Shown here in pieces: positions 17,430 to 25,749 of a DNA stretch of 36,102 nucleotides (position 1 is the first letter of the stretch; each line of letters starts with the position of its first letter). The notes below the pieces were generated by a model that was not told the DNA's origin, did no database searches, and saw only the letters and a program-made list of their open reading frames with translations. The stretch is from Rhodospirillales bacterium (GTDB lineage: Bacteria; Pseudomonadota; Alphaproteobacteria; Rhodospirillales; Shumkoniaceae): assembly GCA_014859895.1 (NCBI GenBank), contig JACZKS010000160.1, forward strand, positions 1-36,102. The letters run 5' to 3'. Both the position numbers and the translations under genes were made by a program.

Positions 17430-18146
17430 ATGATCGATCAAATTGGCGCCATTACTTGCACGGCGGCCTATGCCACCATGGTCGGCGTTCTGGTCGCTCT
17501 TTCTCCAATCAGCCCCAGGCACAGACGCCTTGCCATCGCCGCCGCGGCGGCGTGGGGCGGCATGATCGTCGCCGTCGCCGCGTCGGGGGGATTCGCGCCC
17601 GGCGTTGTCGGGCCGGTTCCGGGCCCCGGCATCGCGTTTTTGGGTCTGCTCGCCTTGTTGCTGGCGGGCTGGCAGCTCCTGCCCGGATTTCGCAACGCCC
17701 TGCTGGCGGTACCGCTGGCGGCCCTGATCGCGCTCAACGCCACCCGCGTGTTCGGCGTCTTCTTCCTGCTACTGGCCGCCGAGGGCCGGCTGTCGTCGCC
17801 GTTCGCGCCGAGCGCCGGCTGGGGCGACGTGGCGACCAGCCTTTTGGCCGTGCCGCTGGCCATCGTGGCTTGGCGCCATGCCGGGCGAGTCGCCGGGCTC
17901 ATCGCCGCCTGGAACGTCTTCGGGGCACTGGACCTGGTGATTGCCATCGCGCTTGGCGTGCTGTCGGCACCAAGCACCCCGTTCCAGGTCTTCACCGAAG
18001 GAGCGGGCACCACCACGATGGGCGAGCTACCCTGGGCCCTGGTCCCCTCGATGCTGGTTCCCCTTTATCTGCTGGTCCACTTGATGATCGCCGCCAAGCT
18101 CCGGGCGGCGCCCGGTCGGATCGCCGGTGCCGTGACGGCGGGCTAG
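17430..18146 (+). CDS. Polytopic membrane protein of unknown function, likely MarR target
   Basis: 238 residues with about seven hydrophobic helices (roughly 7-27, 34-54, 68-88, 90-115, 130-150, 155-177 and 204-222). I do not recognise a family. There are no transport signature motifs, no long soluble domain, and few charged residues within the helices. The gene directly follows the cysteine-MarR gene and carries the same operator. MarR-paired membrane proteins often export the regulator's ligand, but nothing in this sequence shows that. The stop is three bases from the end of the convergent DUF2214-like gene. Confidence 0.75.
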   Translation: MIDQIGAITCTAAYATMVGVLVALSPISPRHRRLAIAAAAAWGGMIVAVAASGGFAPGVVGPVPGPGIAFLGLLALLLAGWQLLPGFRNALLAVPLAALIALNATRVFGVFFLLLAAEGRLSSPFAPSAGWGDVATSLLAVPLAIVAWRHAGRVAGLIAAWNVFGALDLVIAIALGVLSAPSTPFQVFTEGAGTTTMGELPWALVPSMLVPLYLLVHLMIAAKLRAAPGRIAGAVTAG

Positions 18147-18148
18147 TC

Positions 18149-18598
18149 TCAGAATGTGCCGTAGCGGGCCATCGCCGCCGCGCAGGCCAGCACCACCGGC
18201 ACCAGCGCCAATTCTCCCGCAATGAAGCGGCGAACACGTTGGCGGGCCTCGGCGGTGGGAGCGAAGGCGGGATCGTCTTGGGCCGCCTTGCGCCACCTGA
18301 TGAGGGTAACGGTGGGCATGGCGGAGAGGCCGCCGATCGCGGCGAAGGCGGCCATCTTGGCCCAGAACCAGGGATCGGAGAGGTAGTAGTCGGCGCCACG
18401 GGCGCCCCAGATAAGGCGGGCGACGCCGACGGCAATCAGCAGCCCCGCAGTGGCGCCATAGGCGGCGTCCAGCCGGGCCAGACGGGCGAGCGCGGCGCCG
18501 GCCAGGGGCGGGCGGATGAGGGCAAATTGCGCGGCCAGGATGGCGACCAGGGCGAAAGCCAGCAGGTGATGGAGAATAGCCAGGAGAAGATCCGTCAT
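18149..18598 (-). CDS. DUF2214-like four-helix membrane protein
   Basis: 149 residues with four hydrophobic helices (about 5-28, 46-66, 82-100 and 127-145). The HHLLAF segment near the N-terminus and the WGARGADYYLSDPWFWAKM loop fit the DUF2214 family of predicted membrane proteins, as I recall it. Function is unknown. Histidines in the first helix could bind a cofactor such as heme, but that is speculation. The gene converges on the preceding membrane protein with a two-base gap. Confidence 0.78.
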   Translation of the reverse strand: MTDLLLAILHHLLAFALVAILAAQFALIRPPLAGAALARLARLDAAYGATAGLLIAVGVARLIWGARGADYYLSDPWFWAKMAAFAAIGGLSAMPTVTLIRWRKAAQDDPAFAPTAEARQRVRRFIAGELALVPVVLACAAAMARYGTF

Positions 18599-18787
18599 GG
18601 GTCCCGGCTCTGTTAAGGGAGGATTCCGGTTATCTGGGGGGGAACCCGTCGGGGAAAAAGGGATTCCTTTGTTCCCAAGGGTCTGCGAAGAGGGCGGCGG
18701 GCAGGGGAGGGATTGACCCGGCCCGGCAATCCGGTATGCAATCGCCCTGACGCCGGGTCAACCGGCGGGTTGGGGAGGACAACGGAC

Positions 18788-19828
18788 GTGCGCATCGGCA
18801 AGGCGGACTTGGAGTGGGCGGCGGCCAAGGGCGTCATCGGGACCGGGCAGGTGGAGACCCTATGGCGGGCGCTTGGCGAACGGACGGCGGATGCCCCGAA
18901 ATTCGACCTCGTGCATGTCGCCTATTATCTGGGGGCCCTGCTTGTCATCGGCGCCATGGGATGGTTCATCGGCAGCGGCTGGGAAAGGCTGGGGGGTGGC
19001 GGCATATTCGCCATCGCCGCCGTTTATGGCGCGGCCTTCGTCGGCGCCGGCGCCTGGGCGTGGGGGCGGCCTGGCCTGAGAGTGCCGGGCGGTCTTTTGG
19101 TCACCCTGTCGGTGTGCATGATGCCGCTTGCCGTCTATGGCCTGCAACGCGCCCTCGGCGTCTGGCCGTTCGATGATCCCGGCGTCTACGTCGATTTCCA
19201 CCGCTGGATACGGGGCGGCTGGTTCGCCATGGAAGTGGCCACCGTGGCCACGGGGTTGGCGGCGCTGCGCTTCTGCCGCTTCCCGTTCCTCACCGCGCCC
19301 ATCGCATTCGTGCTGTGGTACATGTCGATGGACCTGACACCGATCATCGCCGGTACCCAGGCTTTCGCCTGGGAACAGCGCCTGCAGGTGTCCGTTTGGT
19401 TCGGGCTCGCCATGCTGGCCACCGCCTATGCCGTGGATCGCCGCACCCGCGAGGATTTCGCCTTCTGGGGATACCTGTTTGGGCTGATGGCCTTCTGGGG
19501 TGGCTTGAGCTTGCATGACAGCGACAGCGAACTGGCAAAGGCCGGCTATTGTCTGATCAACGTCGCCCTCATGGGCGCGGGGGTGTTCCTGCGTCGGCGC
19601 GCCTTCATGGTGTTCGGCGCCATCGGCACGTTCGGCTACCTCGCGCATCTCGCCGATGCTGTCTTCGCCGATTCGATCTTCTTCTCTGTGGCGCTGACCG
19701 CGCTGGGCGTCTTGATCATCGCCGCCGGCATTCAGCTCAAGCGCCATGGGCCGCGTCTGGAGGCCGCAATCGAGGCGGCCTTGCCGGCCGGGCTCCGACG
19801 CTTGCGTCCCACCGAGCGGGACGCATAG
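18788..19828 (+). CDS. Multi-helix membrane protein, DUF2157-like N-terminus
   Basis: 346 residues. The first 45 are soluble and helical (GKADLEWAAAKGVIGTGQVETLW), a pattern seen before the membrane part of DUF2157-type proteins. About ten hydrophobic helices follow. The GTG at 18788 is chosen because GGGGAGG lies nine bases upstream; the frame reaches 18713 without a better start. No catalytic motif is visible. It stands alone between a divergent gene and a separate promoter. Function unknown. Confidence 0.75.
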   Translation: MRIGKADLEWAAAKGVIGTGQVETLWRALGERTADAPKFDLVHVAYYLGALLVIGAMGWFIGSGWERLGGGGIFAIAAVYGAAFVGAGAWAWGRPGLRVPGGLLVTLSVCMMPLAVYGLQRALGVWPFDDPGVYVDFHRWIRGGWFAMEVATVATGLAALRFCRFPFLTAPIAFVLWYMSMDLTPIIAGTQAFAWEQRLQVSVWFGLAMLATAYAVDRRTREDFAFWGYLFGLMAFWGGLSLHDSDSELAKAGYCLINVALMGAGVFLRRRAFMVFGAIGTFGYLAHLADAVFADSIFFSVALTALGVLIIAAGIQLKRHGPRLEAAIEAALPAGLRRLRPTERDA

Positions 19829-19891
19829 TCGGCGGATCACCCGGCGGAGATCGGTCACCGACCGTTTCGCGGAGTTTGTGAATCACATTCA

Positions 19892-19934
19892 GTTACAAAA
19901 AACCCCGGTTCCGGACATCGGCCGGTTACAAAAA
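19892..19934 (+). repeat. Two direct copies of GTTACAAAAA upstream of the surface-antigen-like gene
   Basis: GTTACAAAAA occurs at 19892-19901 and 19925-19934, 33 bp apart (about three helical turns). A TTGACT hexamer follows at 19939. GTTACA-type direct repeats are typical of OmpR-family response regulators, so this may be a response-regulator site. It lies 50-90 bases before the start codon. Confidence 0.35.
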
Positions 19935-19983
19935 GGCGGTTGACTCCTCGTCAAGGAATTTTCGCCCACGAGAGGAGCCCGCC

Positions 19984-20586
19984 ATGAACCGCAACCGCCT
20001 GATCGTCATTCTTACCCTCGCCATCGTCGTCTTCGCCTCGGCCGCCCAGGCCGACCCGCGCGCCGTTACCCCATCCCATCGCAACGCCGCCGTCCAGCGG
20101 GTGGACGATCGCCGTGGAGCAGCCCCTAAGCCAGACTGGCGGGGGCCGGTCCATCAGGGTCCCGGCCCGGTCGTGGTCGTGCCCGCCCATCGCGTGCGCC
20201 AATACCACAACGTCGTCGTCGTCCGTCCGCACGGCCACTGGTATCCAGGCTACGGCCCCTTCATGGCCGACGATGCCGCCTACAAGTGGCTGGCCTTCAC
20301 GGCCATTTCGCTCAAGGCGCTCGACCTGCTGAACGAGGCGCAGGAGCGCGCCCACGAGGCGGCCCAGGTTAGGGCCACCACGGCGGCGGTCGGCGAAACG
20401 ATCATCTGGAATCAAGGCGGCGCCACCGGCAGCGTCACCGCCGTGCGCGAAGGCACCAGCACCACGGGGCGCACCTGCCGCGAGTTCCAGCAGACCGTCA
20501 CTATCGGCGGCAAAACCGAACAGGCCTACGGCACCGCCTGCCTGCAAGCCGATGGCGCCTGGGAGGTTGTCGCCACCAACAATTGA
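19984..20586 (+). CDS. Secreted protein with surface-antigen (17-kDa antigen-like) C-terminal domain
   Basis: 200 residues with a clear signal peptide (about 1-23, cleavage ASAAQA-DP). A Pro/Val/His-rich low-complexity stretch (about 45-90) follows, including HGHWYPGYGPF. The C-terminal part (about 140-200) has the pattern of the surface antigen/RT0821 domain: TTGRTCREFQQTVTIGGK and AYGTACLQADGAWEVV, with two cysteines that may form a disulfide. There is a good AGAGGAG site before the ATG. Location is periplasm or outer membrane. Role unknown. Confidence 0.8.
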   Translation: MNRNRLIVILTLAIVVFASAAQADPRAVTPSHRNAAVQRVDDRRGAAPKPDWRGPVHQGPGPVVVVPAHRVRQYHNVVVVRPHGHWYPGYGPFMADDAAYKWLAFTAISLKALDLLNEAQERAHEAAQVRATTAAVGETIIWNQGGATGSVTAVREGTSTTGRTCREFQQTVTIGGKTEQAYGTACLQADGAWEVVATNN

Positions 20587-20686
20587 TCGGCCGCCCTTGA
20601 CCTGCCCCGAAAACGGGTGTGCAGTGAGGAATGACCGCCGGGACAACCGGCGGCGCATTCCAGGGAGCAGGGAGAGGAGGGTAGCC

Positions 20687-21481
20687 ATGACGACGGCGAC
20701 GCGGACGTTCTTTTCGGAGCGCGCCTATGTGGTGACGGGCGGCACCCAGGGGATCGGCGAGGCCTCGGCGATGGCGCTCGCCCACGAGGGCGCCAAGGGC
20801 ATCGTGATCACCGGGCGCAACGCGGAAAACGGCAAGCGGGTGGCGGCGGAATTGGAGAAAGCGGGGGCGGGTGCGGCGCTGTTCGTGGCCGCCGACCTCG
20901 AAAAGGCGGAAGATTGCCGGCGCGTGGTCGCCGAGTGCGACAGGCGCTTCGGGCGCGTTGACGGGCTCATCAATGCCGCCGGCATCACCGATCGCGGCAC
21001 CATCGCCGACACCACGGTCGAGCTGTGGGACCGCATTTTCGCCGTCAATGCCCGGGCGCCGTTCCTGCTCATGCAGGCAGCCATCGCGGTGATGCGCCGC
21101 GAGGGGCGGGGCGGCGCCATCGTCAACATCATCACGATGTCGAGCCATGGCGGCCAACCGTTCATCACCGCCTATTCGGCCTCCAAGGGAGCGCTCGCCA
21201 CGTTGACGAAGAACGTTGCCCACGCCGTGCGCTTCGATCGAATCCGGGTCAACGGCATCAACATGGGCTGGGCCGACACGCCGGGCGAGCATCGGATCAA
21301 GAAACTGGAAGGCCAGCCGGCCGATTGGCTTCAGCGCGGCGAAGCGGCGCAGCCGTTCGGCCGCCTGATCAAGCCCGAGGACGTCGCCAACTTGGCCCGC
21401 TTCCTGCTCGGTCCCGAATCGGGCGTGATGACCGGTGCCGTCATCGACCACGATCAGAACATCATGGGCGCCTACGACTGA
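20687..21481 (+). CDS. Short-chain dehydrogenase/reductase (SDR), classical type
   Basis: NAD(P)(H)-dependent oxidoreductase, 264 residues. The cofactor motif TGGTQGIG is at 17-24, NAAG at 96-99, and the active-site YSASK with Y163 and K167. The residue 13 before the tyrosine, normally the catalytic serine, is Thr150, with Ser152-153 just after. The ATG at 20687 has GGAGGG upstream; the frame to 20552 is not credible. It converges with the IMPase-family gene (18-base gap). Given its neighbours it may act on a polyol or sugar, which is only context. Confidence 0.9.
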   Translation: MTTATRTFFSERAYVVTGGTQGIGEASAMALAHEGAKGIVITGRNAENGKRVAAELEKAGAGAALFVAADLEKAEDCRRVVAECDRRFGRVDGLINAAGITDRGTIADTTVELWDRIFAVNARAPFLLMQAAIAVMRREGRGGAIVNIITMSSHGGQPFITAYSASKGALATLTKNVAHAVRFDRIRVNGINMGWADTPGEHRIKKLEGQPADWLQRGEAAQPFGRLIKPEDVANLARFLLGPESGVMTGAVIDHDQNIMGAYD

Positions 21482-21499
21482 GGAACAGCCGGTTGGGCG

Positions 21500-22297
21500 C
21501 TATTTCAGCCCAGTGAGTTGCCGCATGGCGTCTTCGAGGCCCGGCGCGGCGGCGGCCAGCGGGTTGCCGGAATGCAGTCCGTCTCCGGCCAGGAAATCGT
21601 TGGTCCAGCCGCCCGACTCGCGCACCAGGGCGACGCCGGCCAGGCAGTCCCAGGCGTTGATGTGGGCCTCGTAGTAGCCGATGTAGCGGCCCGATGCCAC
21701 GTAGGCGATCATGAGAGCACCGGAGCCGGTGCGCTGGTACATGCCTTGCGCCGCCAGCAGGCCGGCGAACACCTTGAGCGTCGGTTCGGGCGGCCGGCGC
21801 AGCGAATAGCCCATGCCGACGATACCGTCCTTAAAGCCGGCCACCCGGCGGGGCGCCAAAGGCACGCCGTTCAGCGTGGCGCCGCCGCCGCGGCGGGCCA
21901 GGTAGAGTTCGCCGGCCAGCGGGTCGCAGATGACGCCGATGTCGACCTCGCGGCCGACCACGTAGGCGATGGAAACGCACCAGCCGGCGATGCCGCGCAC
22001 GAAGTTGTCAGTGCCGTCGATGGGATCGACCACCCAAATGCCCGAGGAGGGGTCGGCGCCGTCGCCACGCCCGCTCTCCTCGCCGAAGAAGGCGTCGCCT
22101 GGAAACGCCGCGGCGAGGCGTCCGCGGACCAGCGACTCGATGTCGCGGTCGGCGTTGCTCACGATGTCCTGCACGCCTTTGGCGGTGACGGCCAGGTTGG
22201 CGCCGTCGTGGAAATAGCGAAGGCCAAGCGCTGCCGCCTCTTCGGCAATACGGCAGGCCGCCTCAACGCGGCCATCGAGATCCTGTGCGATCGGCAT
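21500..22297 (-). CDS. Inositol monophosphatase family protein
   Basis: Mg2+-dependent phosphatase of the IMPase/FBPase superfamily. It has 265 residues from the ATG at 22297, with AGGAAGGA six bases upstream; ATGs at 22321 and 22303 are less likely. Metal-binding residues are all present: E73-E74 in GEESG, D91/D94 in DPIDGTDNF, and D217 in NAWDCLAG. Possible substrates are inositol phosphates, sugar phosphates, histidinol phosphate or PAP. It is divergent from an AfuA-like uptake operon, which would fit a phosphatase for an imported phosphate ester; this is inference. Confidence 0.92.
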   Translation of the reverse strand: MPIAQDLDGRVEAACRIAEEAAALGLRYFHDGANLAVTAKGVQDIVSNADRDIESLVRGRLAAAFPGDAFFGEESGRGDGADPSSGIWVVDPIDGTDNFVRGIAGWCVSIAYVVGREVDIGVICDPLAGELYLARRGGGATLNGVPLAPRRVAGFKDGIVGMGYSLRRPPEPTLKVFAGLLAAQGMYQRTGSGALMIAYVASGRYIGYYEAHINAWDCLAGVALVRESGGWTNDFLAGDGLHSGNPLAAAAPGLEDAMRQLTGLK

Positions 22298-22345
22298 CGG
22301 CATTCCTTCCTGGACTGTCATTGAAAATTAATTTCTAATTTTTGC

Positions 22346-22366
22346 CAGAATAGAATACATTTTCTG
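22346..22366. promoter_or_regulatory. Imperfect dyad in the IMPase/ABC divergent region
   Basis: CAGAA and TTCTG flank an 11-base centre inside a strikingly AT-rich patch (22322-22390) within GC-rich DNA. It lies between the divergent phosphatase and transporter genes and could be an operator for both. The arms are short, so confidence is low. Confidence 0.3.
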
Positions 22367-22478
22367 AAAGGCAACGGGGATAATAGCAATTCGCACATGC
22401 GACAAAGAGCCGGAATCGGTCGTTCCCCGCATGACGATGACGAAGCGCATACAGGGTGAGCTAACAGGAGGACGGGAG

Positions 22479-23513
22479 ATGAAGGGAAGATTCCATCTTA
22501 TAGGTGCCGCCGCCTTGGTGGCGACGGCTCTGACGCCGACGGCTGAAGCCAATGCCGCCGGCAAACTGACGCTTTATTGCAGTCCGCAGATCGAGTGGTG
22601 CCAGCTGGTCATCGAGGAGTTCCAGAAGGCGACTGGTATCGAAGTGGCGATGACCCGCAAGAGCTCGGGCGAGACCTTCGCCCAGATCAAGGCGGAGAAG
22701 GACAACCCGAAAGGCGACGTGTGGTGGGGCGGCACAGGAGACCCGCACCTGCAGGCCGCCGAGGAAGGGCTGAGCCAGGAATACAAGTCGCCGATGCTCG
22801 ACAAACTGCACCCCTGGGCCCGCCAGCAGGCCGAACAGGCCGGCTACAAGACGGTCGGCGTCTATATGGGTGCCCTCGGATTCGGCTATCACCCCGAGGT
22901 CCTGGCCAAGAAGAACATCCCCGAGCCCAAGTGCTGGGCCGACCTCACCAAGCCGGAATTCAAGGGCGAGGTGCAGATCGCCAACCCCCATTCCTCGGGC
23001 ACGTCCTACACCACGCTGGCCACCATGGTACAGCTGCTGGGCGAGGACAAGGCATTCGACTACCTGAAGGCCCTGCACAAGAACATCAATCAGTACACCA
23101 AATCGGGCTCCGCCCCCATCAAGGCGGCGGCACGCGGCGAGACGGGCGTCGGCATCACCTTCCTGCACGACGTGGTCACGCAGGTTGTCGAGGGCTTCCC
23201 GATCAAGGCGGTGGCCCCCTGCGAGGGCACCGGCTACGAAATCGGCTCGATGAGCATCATCAAGGGCGCCCGCAACCTGGACTCGGCCAAGAAGTTCTAC
23301 GACTGGGCGCTGAGCCCCGAATCGCAGAAGCTGATGGCCAAGGCCCAAGCCTACCAAGTGCCGTCGAACGCCAGTGTGACGCCACCGCCACAGGCGCCAA
23401 ACATGGATCAGATCAAGCTGATCAACTACGACTTCGCCAAGTACGGCTCGTCGAACGAGCGCAAGCGGCTGCTCGCCAAGTGGGATGCCGAGGTCAAGGA
23501 CCTGCCTCGCTAA
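22479..23513 (+). CDS. AfuA/FbpA-type ABC transporter substrate-binding protein
   Basis: Periplasmic receptor of 344 residues from the ATG at 22479 (AGGAGGACGGGAG upstream). Signal peptide about 1-27. The mature N-terminus reads KLTLYCSPQIEWC with C34 and C41 placed to form a disulfide, then SSGETFAQI and GDVWWGGTGDPH. These features recall AfuA, which was shown to bind hexose and heptose phosphates rather than iron. His230-Asp231 and Glu249 (CEGTGYEIG) may correspond to its sugar-contacting residues, from memory. The paired tyrosines of iron-binding FbpA are not evident. Iron remains an alternative. Confidence 0.88.
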   Translation: MKGRFHLIGAAALVATALTPTAEANAAGKLTLYCSPQIEWCQLVIEEFQKATGIEVAMTRKSSGETFAQIKAEKDNPKGDVWWGGTGDPHLQAAEEGLSQEYKSPMLDKLHPWARQQAEQAGYKTVGVYMGALGFGYHPEVLAKKNIPEPKCWADLTKPEFKGEVQIANPHSSGTSYTTLATMVQLLGEDKAFDYLKALHKNINQYTKSGSAPIKAAARGETGVGITFLHDVVTQVVEGFPIKAVAPCEGTGYEIGSMSIIKGARNLDSAKKFYDWALSPESQKLMAKAQAYQVPSNASVTPPPQAPNMDQIKLINYDFAKYGSSNERKRLLAKWDAEVKDLPR

Positions 23514-23523
23514 GGCTCGGATC

Positions 23524-25749
23524 TTGATCCCCAAGTTCAACAGACCCGTCGTCCTATGGCTTGCCGTGGGCTGGGCCGGCTTTGCCGTGCTGCCCTGGTA
23601 TGCCATAGACGACGGGTTATGGAGCTTCGCCTGGCTCGATGGCTATATCGCCGATGCCGACCACGCCCCGGCCCTGTTCGCGGCCCTGGTGGCCGACCGG
23701 CCGTGGCTGCTGACCATCGGCCTTTTTTTGCTGGCGCCACTCGCCATCCTGACGCGCCCCAAGAACGACCCGCTTTATGCCGGCGTGCTGCTGGCGGCCG
23801 GCGGCCTCGGGCTCACCTATGTACTGGCCCAGGGCTTCACCGTCGGGCTCGGCGGCTGGCGTTGGGAATTTCTGGAAAGCGCGTTCGGCTCCCTCGATGT
23901 GCGCCAGTTTGGCATGGGCTACGGGGCGCTGCTGGTTTCCGCCGCCTTCCTGTTCCTGCTTTCGCAAGGCATCGCGGCCAAGGGCGCCGTCAACGGCGAC
24001 GTCTTCGTCGTCGGCTCCATCGCCCTGATCATCGCCCTGGTCGCCGCCTTCATCTTCTTTCCGGTGTCGCGCATCCTGATCAGCGCCGTCCAGGACAACG
24101 AGGGCGCCTTCGCCCCCGGCAGTTTCCTCGACAAGCTGGTTTCTCGCGACCTGTGGGGACTGGCCTGCGTCACCGCCAACGTCAACTGCGGGATCGCCTG
24201 GAACTCGCTGGTGCTGGCCATCATGGTCGGGGTCGGCACCGCCGGCCTGGGGTTGGCCTTCGCATTGGCGGTGACGCGCACGGCGATCCGCGCCAAGCGG
24301 ATGCTGCGCATCCTCACCATCCTGCCGATCATCACGCCGCCCTTCGTCATCGGGCTGGCCATCATCCTTCTCTTCGGCCGCTCGGGGGCGCTCAGCGTAT
24401 TCCTCGAAGGAACCTTCGGCATCGAGCCCAGCCGTTGGATCTATGGCTTCACGGGCGTCTGGGTGGCCCAGATGCTGGCCTTCACGCCGATCGCTTTCCT
24501 GGTGCTGATCGGCGTCGTCGAGGGGGTGAGCCCGGCCATGGAGGAGGCCGCCCAGACCCTTAGGGCCAGCCGGTGGCAAACCTTCGTCACGGTGTCGCTG
24601 CCGCTGATCCGCCCGGGGTTGGCCAATGCCTTCCTCCTGGGCTTCATCGAAAGCCTCGCCGACTTCGGCAATCCAATGGTGCTGGGCGGCGATTTCGAGG
24701 TTCTGTCGACCTCCACCTTCTACGCCATCGTCGGCGCCCAGAACGACCAGGGCCGCGCCGCCGTGCTGGCCATCGTGCTGCTCGCCTTCACGCTGACGGC
24801 CTTCTACGCGCAGCGCCGCTGGCTCGGCCGCAAATCCTATACGACGGTGACAGGCAAGGGAGATTCCGGTGTCCATCCCACACTGCCCCGGCAGGTGACA
24901 TGGATGGTCTACGCTGCCGTCGTGCCATGGGCAGCGCTCACCTTCGTCATCTACGCGATGATCATGTTCGGCGGCTTCGTCAAGTTGTGGGGATACGATC
25001 ACAGCTTCACGCTGGCCCATTATATCGACGCTTTCGGCATCGCCTGGGGCGAGCATGGCATCGTGTGGGCGGGCGCCGCCTGGAACTCGTTCTCCACGAC
25101 TATCCTGGTATCGGCGGTCTCGACGGTGCCGACCGCCATCATCGGCTTGCTCACCGCCTATTTGCTGGTCCGCCAGCGCTTTCACGGTCAGGACGCCTTT
25201 GAGTTCGGCACCATGCTGAGCTTCGCCATCCCCGGTACCGTCATCGGCATCTCCTACATCCTGGCCTTCAACGTGCCGCCCATCGAACTGACGGGGACGG
25301 GGGCCATCCTGGTCATCTGCTTCGTCTTCCGCAATATGCCGGTCGGGGTGCGCGCTGGCATCGCCGCCATGAGCCAGATCGACCGCAGCCTCGACGAATC
25401 CTCGCTCACGCTCGGTGCCAACAGCTTCACCACCCTGCGCCGGGTGGTACTGCCGCTGCTGCGCCCGGCTATCGTCGCCGCCATCGTGTTCAGCTTCGTG
25501 CGCGCCATGACGGCGATCAGCGCCGTCATCTTCCTGGTCAGTGCCCGCTACGACATGGCGACGTCCTACATCATCGGCCGCGTCGAGAACGGCGACTACG
25601 GCTTGGCCATCGCCTATTCCTCGGTGCTGATCCTGGTCATGGTGCTGGTCATCGTCGCCGTCCAGGCGGCGGTCGGTCAGCGCAAGCTCGGCCGCCGCGG
25701 CACCCTCAAGGCCACGGGCCGCCCGGCCCTGGAGGTTGGCATTCCATGA
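23524..25749 (+). CDS. Fused two-domain ABC permease (AfuB/FbpB type)
   Basis: Inner-membrane permease of 741 residues. It has an N-terminal set of extra helices (about 5-200), then two binding-protein-dependent permease domains. Each has an EAA-like loop: EEAAQTLRASRWQTF with SLPLIRPG in domain 1, and DESSLTLGANSFTTL with LPLLRPA in domain 2. The start is uncertain. The TTG at 23524, 10 bases after the binding-protein stop, avoids overlap, while an ATG at 23485 would overlap by 29 bases. The end overlaps the ATPase start by four bases. Confidence 0.88.
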   Translation: MIPKFNRPVVLWLAVGWAGFAVLPWYAIDDGLWSFAWLDGYIADADHAPALFAALVADRPWLLTIGLFLLAPLAILTRPKNDPLYAGVLLAAGGLGLTYVLAQGFTVGLGGWRWEFLESAFGSLDVRQFGMGYGALLVSAAFLFLLSQGIAAKGAVNGDVFVVGSIALIIALVAAFIFFPVSRILISAVQDNEGAFAPGSFLDKLVSRDLWGLACVTANVNCGIAWNSLVLAIMVGVGTAGLGLAFALAVTRTAIRAKRMLRILTILPIITPPFVIGLAIILLFGRSGALSVFLEGTFGIEPSRWIYGFTGVWVAQMLAFTPIAFLVLIGVVEGVSPAMEEAAQTLRASRWQTFVTVSLPLIRPGLANAFLLGFIESLADFGNPMVLGGDFEVLSTSTFYAIVGAQNDQGRAAVLAIVLLAFTLTAFYAQRRWLGRKSYTTVTGKGDSGVHPTLPRQVTWMVYAAVVPWAALTFVIYAMIMFGGFVKLWGYDHSFTLAHYIDAFGIAWGEHGIVWAGAAWNSFSTTILVSAVSTVPTAIIGLLTAYLLVRQRFHGQDAFEFGTMLSFAIPGTVIGISYILAFNVPPIELTGTGAILVICFVFRNMPVGVRAGIAAMSQIDRSLDESSLTLGANSFTTLRRVVLPLLRPAIVAAIVFSFVRAMTAISAVIFLVSARYDMATSYIIGRVENGDYGLAIAYSSVLILVMVLVIVAVQAAVGQRKLGRRGTLKATGRPALEVGIP

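Noticed and set aside
18640-18676. GGGAAC / GTTCCC inverted arms in the divergent region before the DUF2157-like gene
   Set aside because: Arms of only 6 bp with a 25-base spacer in a G-rich tract; chance occurrence is likely.
23617-25185. 522-codon open frame on the minus strand across the fused permease
   Set aside because: Antisense to a clear two-domain permease; the translation is charged and repetitive with no domain.
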